A DNA stretch of 64,000 nucleotides. Origin: Neoarius graeffei. Taxonomy: Eukaryota > Chordata > Actinopteri > Siluriformes > Ariidae. The position numbers and the translations under genes are program-made. Positions 24,157 through 34,322 of the stretch are shown here, in pieces; positions within the stretch are counted from its first letter, which is position 1, and each line of letters begins with the position of its first letter. The notes under the pieces are model-generated. The model was not told where the DNA came from and made no database searches. It was given only the letters and a program-made list of their open reading frames with translations. Location of the stretch: NCBI RefSeq assembly GCF_027579695.1, contig NC_083582.1:7320878-7384877 (forward strand), read 5' to 3'.

Positions 24157-24180
24157 AATAATCAGATGTGTGATCTCCAA
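23500..24180 (-). pseudogene. Rex3-type reverse transcriptase, C-terminal half
   Basis: About 220 codons from the FADDVV catalytic box through RLPGEVFQAC. The frame then enters the inserted element. The continuation of Rex3 lies beyond the insertion at 22468-22660. The first codons belong to the target LINE, not to Rex3. Non-functional. Confidence 0.75.
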
Positions 24181-24540
24181 TTTTTACAAATTGTTGCCTG
24201 TTACTTAAGTAGCTCCTCACCCAGTCCAAACCAACCCCTCTGATACCATACCTCTCTAATTTTTTGAATAGAATGTCGTGATTTATTGTGTCAAATGCTT
24301 TCTTTAGATCTATGAAAATTCCCATAACATGTTTTTTATTGTCTATACCATTTGTGATTTTCTCGATAAGTTCCATTAATGCCAGGGTTGTAGATCTGTC
24401 TTTCCGGAATCCGTATTGACTGTCAGCTAAAAGTTTATATTTTTCAATGAAGTTGTCTAGTTTTGCTGTGAACAGTTTTTCGAGGATCTTGGAGAACTGA
24501 GAGAGTAAAGAAACTGGCCTGTAATTTGTGTAATGGTGTC

Positions 24541-24904
24541 ATCTCATCTCATCTCATTATCTCTAGCCGCTTTATCCTTCTACAGGGTCGCAGGCAAGCT
24601 GGAGCCTATCCCAGCTGACTACGGGCGAAAGGCGGGGTACACCCTGGACAAGTCGCCAGGTCATCACAGGGCTGACACATAGACACAGACAACCATTCAC
24701 ACTCACATTCACACCTACGCTCAATTTAGAGTCACCAGTTAACCTAACCTGCATGTCTTTGGACTGTGGGGGAAACCGGAGCACCCGGAGGAAACCCACG
24801 CGGACACGGGGAGAACATGCAAACTCTGCACAGAAAGGCCCTCGCCGACCCCGGGGCTCGAACCCAGGACCTTCTTGCTGTGAGGCGACAGCGCTAACCA
24901 CTAC
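24541..24904 (-). mobile_element. Fish SINE, copy 2 (head-truncated)
   Basis: Same family as copy 1, lacking the first ~15 bases of the head. Flanked by TGTAATGGTGTC (24529-24540 and 24905-24916). Inserted in the LINE at 21051-24528. Confidence 0.9.
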
Positions 24905-24995
24905 TGTAATGGTGTCTATCAAGAAAATGTTGCTGTAAAAAAATTAAAATAATTATACAATGAAAATTACTGTAGCGAGCTTATACAATACACAC

Positions 24996-24998
<3 letters not shown>

Positions 24999-25031
<33 letters not shown>
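24999..25031. repeat. (GACA)n microsatellite
   Basis: About eight GACA units, just beyond the donor-side end of the last exon of the 25 kb exon cluster. Confidence 0.9.
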
Positions 25032-25404
25032 GGCAAATTACCATCTTGTTCCTCTTGTCTGGTTGTTCTAGACTCCTATCCAACTCCAGCAGCTCCATCA
25101 CCATGCTGCATGGTTTAGCCAACACCACATCATCTTGCTGGAGTTGAGGCGTGTGTGTCGGGGCGTTGGTCTCCACCAATGACTCGATCTTGTCAAACCT
25201 AGCCTCGGTCCTGTCAAACCTAGCTTTGATCCTCCGCATCAAGCGACTCATGTGGGCCTCTGTGACTATGGGGACAAATGTGATGGAAGTTGTAATTTAT
25301 AATGTACTTTCCTGAGTGAGTGAACTAGTTAAGTGTGTATAAAAGTACTTACTTCTCTCAAACATGGCTGCGATAGCCGAGACACCCTGTCCGTCATGAA
25401 GCGC

Positions 25405-25686
25405 CCGGCTGCTGGCTGAAGTTTTCAAAAAGAAAATATTAGTTTTCCTGTTCATGATTTTGTATTCCAACATCTGTAAATGGGAACTTGAAAGCAACTG
25501 TACCTTGAACAGGGTCAAAAGAGGTTTCCAGTGATTCTTGGAGGTGCCTGGCTGACTGAATTGGGTGTCGTGCCTGGCTGCTGGCTGAAGTTTTCAAAAA
25601 GAAAATGTTAGTTTTCCTGTTCATGACTTTGTATTCCAACATCTGTAAATGGGAACTTGAAAGCAACTGTACCTTGAACAGGGTCA
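25405..25686 (-). repeat. 169-bp tandem duplication including an exon
   Basis: Sequence from about 25405 recurs at 25574, offset 169. It includes a TTTTCTTTTTGAAAACTTCAG acceptor and a GTACAGTTGC donor on the - strand. The DUF4806-like gene therefore has two successive similar exons, both starting CCAGCAGCC. Confidence 0.75.
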
Positions 25687-25779
25687 ACAGGACTTGGGCT
25701 AGGGTGGTGAGGACTGGCTCCAGTCCCGGCTGGTGTTGACCCTGAAAAGATGGTGCATATGGATGTTAAGTCATTTATT

Positions 25780-25799
25780 GGGGGGGGGGGGGGGGGGGG
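25780..25799. repeat. 20-bp poly-G tract
   Basis: Uninterrupted G run in an intron of the DUF4806-like gene. It has G-quadruplex potential and is a likely assembly or sequencing weak point. Confidence 0.9.
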
Positions 25800-26601
25800 T
25801 GTTCTTATACATGGTATTCGCAGAAGAACCTATGATAATACATTAGACATTTACAAATAAATTGAAAAACACTTACACTTACATTGTGGTGGTAGGGGCA
25901 TTGGGTCCTGCCGACCTGAAAAGAGCACACAAACATCAGATCAGTCACGTAATATGCACCGGTTATTCATCATGAATGTTAGCTCCAAGCTATGAATGAT
26001 GATTTGGGAACTGTTAACTTACACACAGGGCTTCCAGGCACAGTCAGAGTCTTGGGTTGCTTCTTGGTTGCTGCTACCACTGGAGCAGAATCATCTGGAA
26101 GGAAAGATCATACAATGTGCAATGTCAATTTCTTGTAAATGACTTGAAAATGAACACTGAATTGAGTAACTAATGTTGTCATTAGTGAAGAGAGCTTACC
26201 ATCATCAGAGGATTCGGAGACAAACCTCCTTGGGCGCTTACGCTGCCTTATTGCAAAAGTGTTCACATCATCCTCTGTCTCAACACTTGAGGACTCCATC
26301 AATTGCAAACACTTCTGTTCAGCTTTGGCGTATGAATCTATGGAAAATGACTTTTAGTCAGTAGCACAAGAAAAAGTGCTGCCATAGAGAGAACAATTCA
26401 GTATATTCTATGTAGTGCATAGCAGCGATAGCTCACCTGTTTCGTACCAGGTTTTCTTAACGGGATGTTTGGCCCAAGTTGTATTTGGTGCTCGGCACTT
26501 CACAACATGCAATCACACATTGTGTGTCGTCCAGTAGCAGACAATGCCATGCTAAAAATATATATAATTAAAAAATATATTAACAAGCATATATATATAT
26601 A

Positions 26602-28208
26602 CAGTGGTGCTTGAAAGTTTGTGAACCCTTTAGAATTTTCTATATTTCTGCATAAATATGACCTAACACATCATCTGATTTTCACACAAGTCCTAAAAGT
26701 AGATAAAGAGAACCCAGTTAAACAAATGAGACAAAAATATTATACTTGGTCATTCATTTATTGAGGAAAATGATCCAATATTACATATCTGGGAGTGGCA
26801 AAAGTATGTGAACCTCTAGGATTAGCAGTTAATTTGAAGGTGAAATTAGAGTCAGGTGTTTTCAATCAATGGGATGACAATCAGGTGTGAGTGGGCATCC
26901 TGTTTTATTTAAAGAACAGGGATCTATCAAAGTCTGATCTTCACAACACATGTTTGTGGAAGTGTATCATGGCACGAACAAAGGAGATTTCTGAGGACCT
27001 TAGAGAAAGCATTGTTGATGCTCATCAGGCTGGAAAAGGTTACAAAACCATCTCTAAAGAGTTTGGATTCCACCAATCCACAGTCAGACAGATTGTGTAC
27101 AAATGGAGGAAATTCAAAACCATTGTTACCCTCCCCAGGAGTGGTCAACCAACAAAGATCACTCCAAGAGCAAGGCATGTAATAGTCGGCGAGGTCACAA
27201 AGTACCCCAGGGTAACTTCTAAGCAACCAAAGGCCTCTCTCACATTGGCTAATGTTAATGTTCATGAGTCCACCATCAGAACACTGAACAACAATGGTGT
27301 GCATGGCAAGGTTGCAAGGAGAAAGCCACTGCTCTCCAAAAAGAACACTGCTGCTCATCTGCAGTTTGCTAAAGATCACATGGACAAGCCAGAAGGCCAC
27401 TGGAAAAATGTTTTGTGGATGGATGAGACCAAAATAGAACTTTTTGATTTAAATGAGAAGTGTCATGTTTGGAGAAAGGAAAACACTGCATTCCAGCATA
27501 AGAACCTTATCCCATCTGTGAAACATGGTGGTGGTAGTATCATGGTTTGGGCCTGTTTTGCTGCATCTGGGCCAGGACGGCTTGCCATCATTGATGGAAC
27601 AATGAATTCTGAATTATACCAGCGAATTCTAAAGGAAAATGTCAGGACATCTGTCCATGAACTGAATCTCAAGAGAAGGTGGGTCATGCAGCAAGACAAC
27701 GACCCTAAGCACACAAGTTGTTCTACCAAAGAATGGTTAAAGAAGAATAAAGTGAATGTTTTGGAATGGCCAAGTCAAAGTCCTGACCTTAATCCAATGG
27801 AAATGTTGTGGAAGGACCTGAAGTGAGCAGTTCATGTGAGGAAACCCATCAACATCCCAGAGTTGAAGCTGTTCTGTACGGAGGAACGGGCTAAAATTCC
27901 TCCAAGCCGGTGTGCAGGACTGATCAACAGTTACCGCAAACGTTTAGTTGCAGTTATTGCTGCACAAGGGGGTCACACCAGATACTGAAAGCAAAGGTTC
28001 ACATACTTTTGCCACTCACAGATATGTAATATTGGATCATTTTCTTCAATAAATAAATGACCAAGTATCATATTTTTGTCTCATTTGTTTAACTGGGTTC
28101 TCTTTATCTACTTTTAGGACTTGTGTGAAAATCTGATGATGTTTTAGGTCATATTTATGCAGAAATATAGAAAATTCTAAAGGGTTCACAAACTTTCAAG
28201 CACCACAG
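26602..28208 (+). mobile_element. Tc1-like transposon A (CAGTGGTGCTTGAAAG family)
   Basis: A 1,607-bp element between TA dinucleotides. Ends CAGTGGTGCTTGAAAGTTTG and its complement (one mismatch at the right tip). It sits inside intron 1 of the DUF4806-like gene. Same family as 31232-32832 and 59175-60126. Confidence 0.92.
26969..27988 (+). pseudogene. Tc1 transposase A, single nonsense mutation
   Basis: Full-length frame of 339 codons with one in-frame TGA at 27824-27826, where sister copies read CGA (a CpG transition). It removes the last 54 codons. The catalytic Asp152 (WMDETK), Asp243 (QQDNDPKH) and Glu278 (LNPMEMLW, DD34E) lie before the stop. The start MARTKEISEDL is preceded by an in-frame non-canonical extension that I discount. 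The two HTH segments are intact. Confidence 0.85.
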
Positions 28209-28673
28209 TATTTGCTATCAAAAGTATATAGGCATATATGTAAGCATACATATTTGCTATGTATCGACAAAAAAAAAAAAAGACTCGTACCTCAGAAGTG
28301 TGTCCAAGCCATGAAGATGGCACAACCTCAATAGCATTGTCTGTGAACTCAACAACAGTGAAGCTCATCTGTGAAAACAAAGGCATCATTAGCAAGGAAA
28401 ATGGAGCAAAAGGTATTAGTTCCCTTGGCTGGCCTATGAAATCTCCTGTAGGTGTGAAACAGTCTATTTGGTTTTAAGAAAGCATTACAAATAAACATGG
28501 CATTAAGATGGACATATTTTCCCAATCCATCCTTTTTACATGGCTAAAACACAGAATCTCCCATTAGCAAAACACATTTTGTATCATATTTTGCAAGTGT
28601 ACACAGCAATTACCCTAAAAAGATTCCTCCAAAAAAATCATTGTGATGGTTAAATTGCGTGTGTGGATGTCTC

Positions 28674-30644
28674 CTAAAAATCATGCAGGACTGTCATGAA
28701 AACATTAGTCTGTTTCTGTGGCTCCTCAATCATCAAGGCCTGTTTTGTGAGTTCACATTCAGGCACCAGCTTCATGACACACTCACTCCTTTTCACTCTG
28801 AAGCACCCAATGATTCTTGAATTACAAGGATCTGTGAACAGAGGATCCGCCCTCTGAAAGACCTTGCACAAAACCATGTCATTCCTTTCTTCAATGGCCT
28901 CACAACATTTGGCACCTGCCAAAATGTACGCATTGTTTGGTCTTCGGGTTTTCTTTTTCGGTGCTGGAGCTGTGGGAGTCTGATCCTGGTCCATCTCCGA
29001 GAGCCTTTTAGCCACTTGAATTAGTGGTCTATTCCCTGATCGGACCATACGTTTCAGCTTGCCCAAGTAGTTTTCAAACCGGAAGGTGCTGCATGCATCA
29101 AGGCATCCAAAGGTCTCTGCTTCATCTGTTAAATGGAGCATGCTGTGCACATTATACACCATGAAGTGTCTGCCATACAGCTCTGCAGTCTGTGACACAA
29201 AATACACCATCAGGTTTAGTCTGCATACTTGCCGGCTAGGTTGGAAGAAACCAAAATGTTCAGTGCCACACTGAAAGCCATGAAATGCCTGTACAGTGGC
29301 CTGGACAGAATGCCCTTGAGCACTACTTTTCCTGTATACAGGGCAAACTGGCGCAGCTCTGTAGCTTTCCAGCGGTCGACTTCTTCCAAGCTCCTGGGCT
29401 TTCTGGTAAAGCAACTTGGTATATATATTCTCTCAAACCACACAGTCTTCTGCTGACCTCTTGGAGCTGTGTAGTCAACAGTCTCACCTTCCTGCTTCCC
29501 CTCGCCCATTCCACTAACAGTTTCCTCATGACACCTAAACAAGCTTGGTGCATGTAATCAATGGGAAACATTTTGATCATATCAATGGGAAGTTGCAGGA
29601 ATGGGGACACTGTATAGCCCTCAGTTTCCTTGACAGCCATCTCTCTTCTGAACAGGTCATTGGTTCACAGGGTGCTTTGGACATCAGGGTATGTTACACG
29701 GCCGTCTTCCCATGTCCCTTTCTGTGCACATTTGTCACATCCATAGTATCCTGTGCACAGTTTTGTTGCTTTGACCATTGCCTTGGCAGGCACATCACAC
29801 ACAACACAGCGCATGACAACCATTTCCCTTGAATTCCATTTTCAAGCAGATCCTTCATTTCTGCAACCACGTCGTTGAGAAACTCCAAATCATTAGGTTT
29901 AGCAGGACCAGATGTTAAGGTGACAGGAAAAACATGAGTTGGACTCAGATGGATGGCACACAAGACAGGCCACAGAGTGGTCTTGCTGTTTTTGAACAGT
30001 GGAACACCATCAATGTTCAAAGACAACTCCAGGGTGGTTATTTTTTTCAGAACCTCTTGTGGGTAGTGGTTTAGTTGTGCTTCAATAGCTCTCCTTAAAC
30101 CAAAGTGAACATACTCCATTCCTGATACCGGAGTTGACCTGATGTCTCTTGGGGTTGAGAGAAGGGTTCTTGCTGTTGAAGGCAACTCTGTGTGTCCATT
30201 GGCTTTTAATCCTACAAGAAGGTCATCAAGTGCAGAGTGTGTAATCTGGTGTTTTAAGGCCCAGTGTTGTAAAAAGTCCTTTAGTGAGCTTTGTGGGTCA
30301 TTTTCCTCAATGTAAGAGTCACTGGTGTCACTGCTATCCTCCACATTCATGGGTGTGCTCCACAGCGCATCTGATGCAAACTCAGCACCAACACTACTGC
30401 TTGTTGGTACTGCCATGCACTCTGGCTCTTCTTCATTCTCCTCTGCCAGTAGTACAGATTGTTCTTGCAGTTGCTGCTGATGTTGACGAAGTTCTTGCAT
30501 AGCCTGCTCTGCCCGTGCAGCGTCTAGTGCGTCCTTCTCCTCTTGCATTTCTGCTCTCAAAGCCTTTCGCACCGCTTCCACCTCTCGCCACACCCTCTTC
30601 CATCTCTTTGTGTAGGCTTGTCTGGCCAATCGCTTTTCACTCAT
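28674..30644 (-). pseudogene. CACTA/Tnp2-like transposase, several frameshifts
   Basis: Read from the ATG at 30644 (MSEKRLARQAYTKRW). It has an N-terminal coiled coil rich in E, Q and R (residues ~10-80) and an acidic serine-rich stretch. The conserved transposase block follows: LSLNIDGVPLFKNSKTTLWP, then after a frameshift near 29835 CDVPAKAMVKATKLCTGYYG with a CxxC knuckle, then [38 protein letters not shown] and YNVHSMLHLTDEAETFG. This order is typical of the animal CACTA/EnSpm-like (Tnp2-related) transposases. At least one nonsense codon (TGA near 29670) and frameshifts near 29835, 29430 and 29225 kill it. The C-terminus ends at 28674. It lies 300 bp upstream of, and on the same strand as, the DUF4806-like gene. 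Confidence 0.65.
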
Positions 30645-30659
30645 TGTGGGGAAATACAA

Positions 30660-31071
30660 TGTGACTGCAATGACAAAACTAAATGACTAACACATTAACA
30701 GCACATTGGCACAGTACACAGTAATGCCACAAGTCAATTGATGATACTAAAAACACGTTCATCATTCAATGAATGACTTAACTTTATCAAAATCCAAAAA
30801 CATTGCAGAGTGAAGCGTTGCTAAAAAAAAAAAAAAAAGATACAACTGTTACAACACTTTCTATGGACATTGCAACATGGAACTCAAAATTACATTAAAA
30901 GATATGTGCATAAGCCCATATCTTGCCATTCTGAAGCAGGCTGAGACATACCCCAAATTTGCCAAATAACTGAGACAGCAGCAAACATAACAAAATCGGT
31001 GAGGACCACATTGCAAAGAACTCAGAAAGGAGCTTCATGTTCAAAATACTGCACATATCCCTTAAAGGAGA
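30660..31071. other. Upstream region of the transposase pseudogene
   Basis: AT-rich with a 16-bp A run near 30823. No gene recognised. Likely promoter or 5' UTR-intron territory of the Tnp2-like gene. Confidence 0.4.
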
Positions 31072-31231
31072 ATTCTGGCTGTTTTGCAAATAAAATTTTG
31101 AACTTTTGATTCCCCTGAAGTCAGCGCTGAGCACCGGTGAAGCATTTGATGCGCTCAGCGCTGACTTCTGGGGGATCCGGAAGGCAACAAAGGTATGTGC
31201 TGGCTCGAAAAGTTCAAAATTTATACACCTA

Positions 31232-32832
31232 CAGTGGTGCTTGAAAGTTTGTGAACCCTTTAGAATTTTCTATATTTCTGCATAAATATGAACTAAAACA
31301 TCATCAGATTTTCACACAAGTCCTAAAAGTAGATAAAGAGAGCCCAGTTAAACAAATGAGACAAAAAAAATTATACTTGGTCATTTATTTATTGAGGAAA
31401 ATGATCCAATATTACATATCTGTGAGTGGCAAAAGTATGTGAACCTTTGCTTTCAGTATCTGGTGTGACCCTCTTGTGCAACAATAATTGAAACTAAACG
31501 TTTCTGGTAACTGTTGATCAGTCCTGCACACCGGCTTGGAGGAATTTTAGCCCATTCCTCCGTACAGAACAGCTTCAACTCTGGGATGTTGGTGGGTTTC
31601 CTCACATGAACTGCTCGCTTCAGGTCCTTCCACAACATTTCGATTGGATTAAGGTCAGGACTTTGACTTGGCTGTTCCAAAACATTCACTTTATTCTTTT
31701 TGAACCATTCTTTGGTAGAACGACTTGTGTGTTTAGGGTCATTGTCTTGCTGCATGACCCACCTTCTCTTGAGATTCAGTCCATGGACAGATGTCCTGAC
31801 ATCTTCCTTTAGAATTTGCTGGTATAATTCAGAATTCATTGTTCCATCAATGATGGCAAGCCGTCCTGGCCCAGATGCAGCAAAACAGGCCCAAACCGTG
31901 ATACTACCACCACCATGTTTAACAGATGGGATAAGGTTCTTATGCTGGAATGCAGTGTTTTCCTTTCTCCAAACATAACGCTTCTCATTTAAACCAAAAA
32001 GTTCTATTTTGGCTCATCCGTCCACAAAACATTTTTCCAATAGCCTTCTGGCTTGTCCACGTGATCTTTAGCAAACTGCAGACAAGCAGCAATGTTCTTT
32101 TTGGAGAGCAGTGGCTTTCTACTTACCACCCTGCCATGCACACCGCTGTTGTTCAGTGCTCTCCTGAGGATGGACTCATGAACATTAGCCAATGTGAGAG
32201 AGGCCTTCAGTTGCTTAGAAGTTACCCTGTAGTCCTTTGTGACCTCGCCGACTATTACATGCCTTCCTCTTGGAGTGATCTTTGTTGGTCGACCACTCCT
32301 GGGGATGGTAACAATGATCTTGAATTTCCTCCATTTGTACACAATCTGTCTAACTGTGGATTGGTGGAGTCCAAACTCTTTAGAGATGGTTTTGTAACCT
32401 TTTCCAGCCTGATGAGCATCAACAACGCTTTTTCTGAGGTCCTCAGAAATCTTCTTTGTTTGTGCCATGATACACTTCCACAAACATGTGTTGTGAAGAT
32501 CAGACTTTGATAGATCCCTGTTCTTTAAATAAAACAGGGTGCCCACTCACACCTGATTGTCATCCCATTGATTGAAAACACCTGACTCTAATTTCACCTT
32601 CAAATTAACTGCTAATCCTAGAGGTTCACATACTTTTGCCACTCACAGATATGTAAGATTGGATCAGTTTCCTCAATAAACAAATGACCAAGTATAATAT
32701 TTTCATCTCATTTGTTTAACTGGGTTCTCTTTATCTACTTTTAGGACTTGTGTGAAAATCTGATGTTTTAGGTTATATTTATGCAGAAATATAGAAAATT
32801 CTAAAGGGTTCACAAACTTTCAAACACCACTG
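31232..32832 (-). mobile_element. Tc1-like transposon B
   Basis: 1,601 bp between TA pairs (31230-31231 and 32833-32834). Terminal repeats are of the CAGTGGTGCTTGAAAG family. The transposase is on the - strand. Confidence 0.92.
31453..32468 (-). pseudogene. Tc1 transposase B, one frameshift
   Basis: Starts MAQTKKISEDLRKSV (32468). N-terminal HTHs and the first Asp region (LWTDEPK) are present. A missing base near 32012 (GGCTCAT where sister copies read GGTCTCAT) shifts the frame. The rest, including QQDNDPKH and LNPIEMLW, is open to 31453. Confidence 0.85.
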
Positions 32833-33629
32833 TACGTGCTAGCTAATGCAGTAAATGTGCAATGTTTTCAAACATCAGGGTCCACACACTACGGGCAATC
32901 CCATGAAAACCATTTTGAAACAAGTTATGTGAATATACGAACGTTGAAAGGCTGCCCCGTAGCCACCGTTTCAGTTGAAATCCGCGTAGCAGCTATATGC
33001 ATAACTTTTTTTTTTTTTAGACGGGATGGATTTTTCTCACGGTTTGTGCTACTGCCAACTTTCCTTGACCACAAACGTTTGAGACATATTTGCAAAACAG
33101 ACAGAATTCTCCTTTAAGGTATAACCACAACCAGAATGAAATCACAAATTACCTTTTCGAAAGTAGAATACTTGAACAGAACGTAGGCTTCAGTACTTCC
33201 AACAGAGACGTTTGCTTCCAAATCCAACTTCAACAATCCAAGTTCCGGGTAGTGACTTTACTACACGCACCTACGTCCTCTTATCCATCTGTCCAGCCAA
33301 TGAGGAGCATTCATTTTGCGTCACATGCCGTTGCGTCAGGCAACCTGACCAATCAACAACTTACAGTGGCTAGGTCTCGTTTCTTCCTGTAGACCCCATG
33401 GGAACAAAGAAAAAAAATAATGTATGGAAGTCAACGGAGAGATAACTTATTTTATAGTTCAGATTCCCTTATGCGTTGGATTTAATACATTATGATTATT
33501 AACTTTTATGACAACCCTTCACACCAACAAAGTGTTGTTTTTCGACAGACAATAAAAGTTACGTTACATTTTCTGTGCAACCTCTGAATTACAATGCTTG
33601 TCTCGTGCTATATTCTAAACTCTAAGGCC

Positions 33630-34322
33630 AAGTTTACATTAGACCGTATCTGTCTCATTTTCTTCGCGGATGCACTGTCCGTCTACATTAAAACGCCTGG
33701 AAACGCCGGGAAACGGGAATCCGCCAGCGTCCACGTATTCAATCCAGATCGTGTCAGCTCCGGTGCTGTGTAAACATTCAGAATACGTGGATATGCTGTG
33801 CTGAGCTCTAGCTGGCGTCATCACTGAACAACGTCACTGTGACATCCACCTTCCTGATTCGCTGGCGTTGGTCATGTGACACGACTGCTGAAAAACGGCG
33901 CGGACTTCCGCCTTGTATCACCTTTCATTAAAGAGTATAAAAGTATGAAAATACTGCAAATACTGATGCAAATACTGCCCATTGTGTAGTTATGATTGTC
34001 TTTAGGCTTGCCATCCTTCCACTTGCAAGTGGTAAGTGATATGCGCTGGGATCACACACACAGCGGCTCAGTCCCGAATCACTGCTCGTGCACTTCACTC
34101 GCGCGCTCTGTGAGCTGCGCAGGGCCGGAGTGCGCACCCTCCAGAGGGCACTCGCTGTTCAGGGCGGAGTGATTTGGAGCGCAGGATGCCTGCGGAGCCG
34201 AGCGTATCCGTGTATTGGTGTTGCTGTGTGCAGGCGAATCGTGTACTGGCGTTGCTGTGTGCATGTTAATCGTTTTAAAAACGTTAATCTGATGATCCGC
34301 TGATACGGTTTAATGTAAACCC
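33630..34322. mobile_element. MITE with AGTTTACATTAGACCGTATC ends
   Basis: Inverted ends: AAGTTTACATTAGACCGTATC at 33630-33650 and GATACGGTTTAATGTAAACCC to 34322. Non-coding, CpG-rich inside. The array repeats it left-truncated at 35613, 37568 and 39523. The last copy ends GATACGGTCTAATGTAAACATGGG, closer to the intact terminus. Confidence 0.7.

Larger units (their letters stand above)
21051..24528 (-). mobile_element. Non-LTR retrotransposon, split by a Rex3-type LINE
   Basis: The - strand carries an RT in two pieces. The upstream piece (24376-24180) has DLKKAFDTINHDILFKKLE and WVRSYLSNRQQFVKIG. The downstream piece (22455-21513) has CGVPQGSVLGPKLFILYIND, the FADDTN catalytic box and KIMLFGK, then VYEIKFLGVIVDHKVCWKPH to the C-terminus. 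It ends in a 3' tail of GATTGATTGATT complement. The gap between the pieces is exactly the Rex3-type insertion. Clade uncertain. Confidence 0.75.
16615..28368 (-). pseudogene. DUF4806-type accessory gene of the large element, multi-exon, broken
   Basis: Read on the - strand. Exon 1 (28368-28291) encodes MSFTVVEFTDNAIEVVPSSW and ends at GAG|GTACGA. Exon 2 (26551-26437) follows in phase with HGIVCYWTTHNV then TGA, and later WAKHPVKKTWYE. Exon 3 (26337-26200) is acidic then basic (RQRKRPRR). Small exons follow near 26098, 25922, 25740, 25588 and 25418. An exon from about 25266 to 25043 carries RMRRIKARFDRTEARFDKIE and MELLELDRSLEQPDKRNKM. The last two exons (about 16865-16780 and 16650-16615) give EVEECLGQTLKFAPHRR and a stop. 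This VVEF-VVPxxW / CYWP / C-terminal APDR-like layout resembles the DUF4806-type proteins of fish and invertebrates, whose function is unknown. The core exon expected between the two halves is missing, and exon 2 has an in-frame TGA, so it is a pseudogene. Confidence 0.5.
31076..33113. mobile_element. TTAA-flanked MITE carrying Tc1 copy B
   Basis: TTAA lies on both sides (31072-31075, 33114-33117). Ends AGGAGAATTCTGGCTGTTTT and, inverted, AGGAGAATTCTGTCTGTTTT. Without the Tc1 insertion the element is about 435 bp and non-coding. The TTAA target points to Kolobok- or piggyBac-type mobilisation. Confidence 0.8.
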
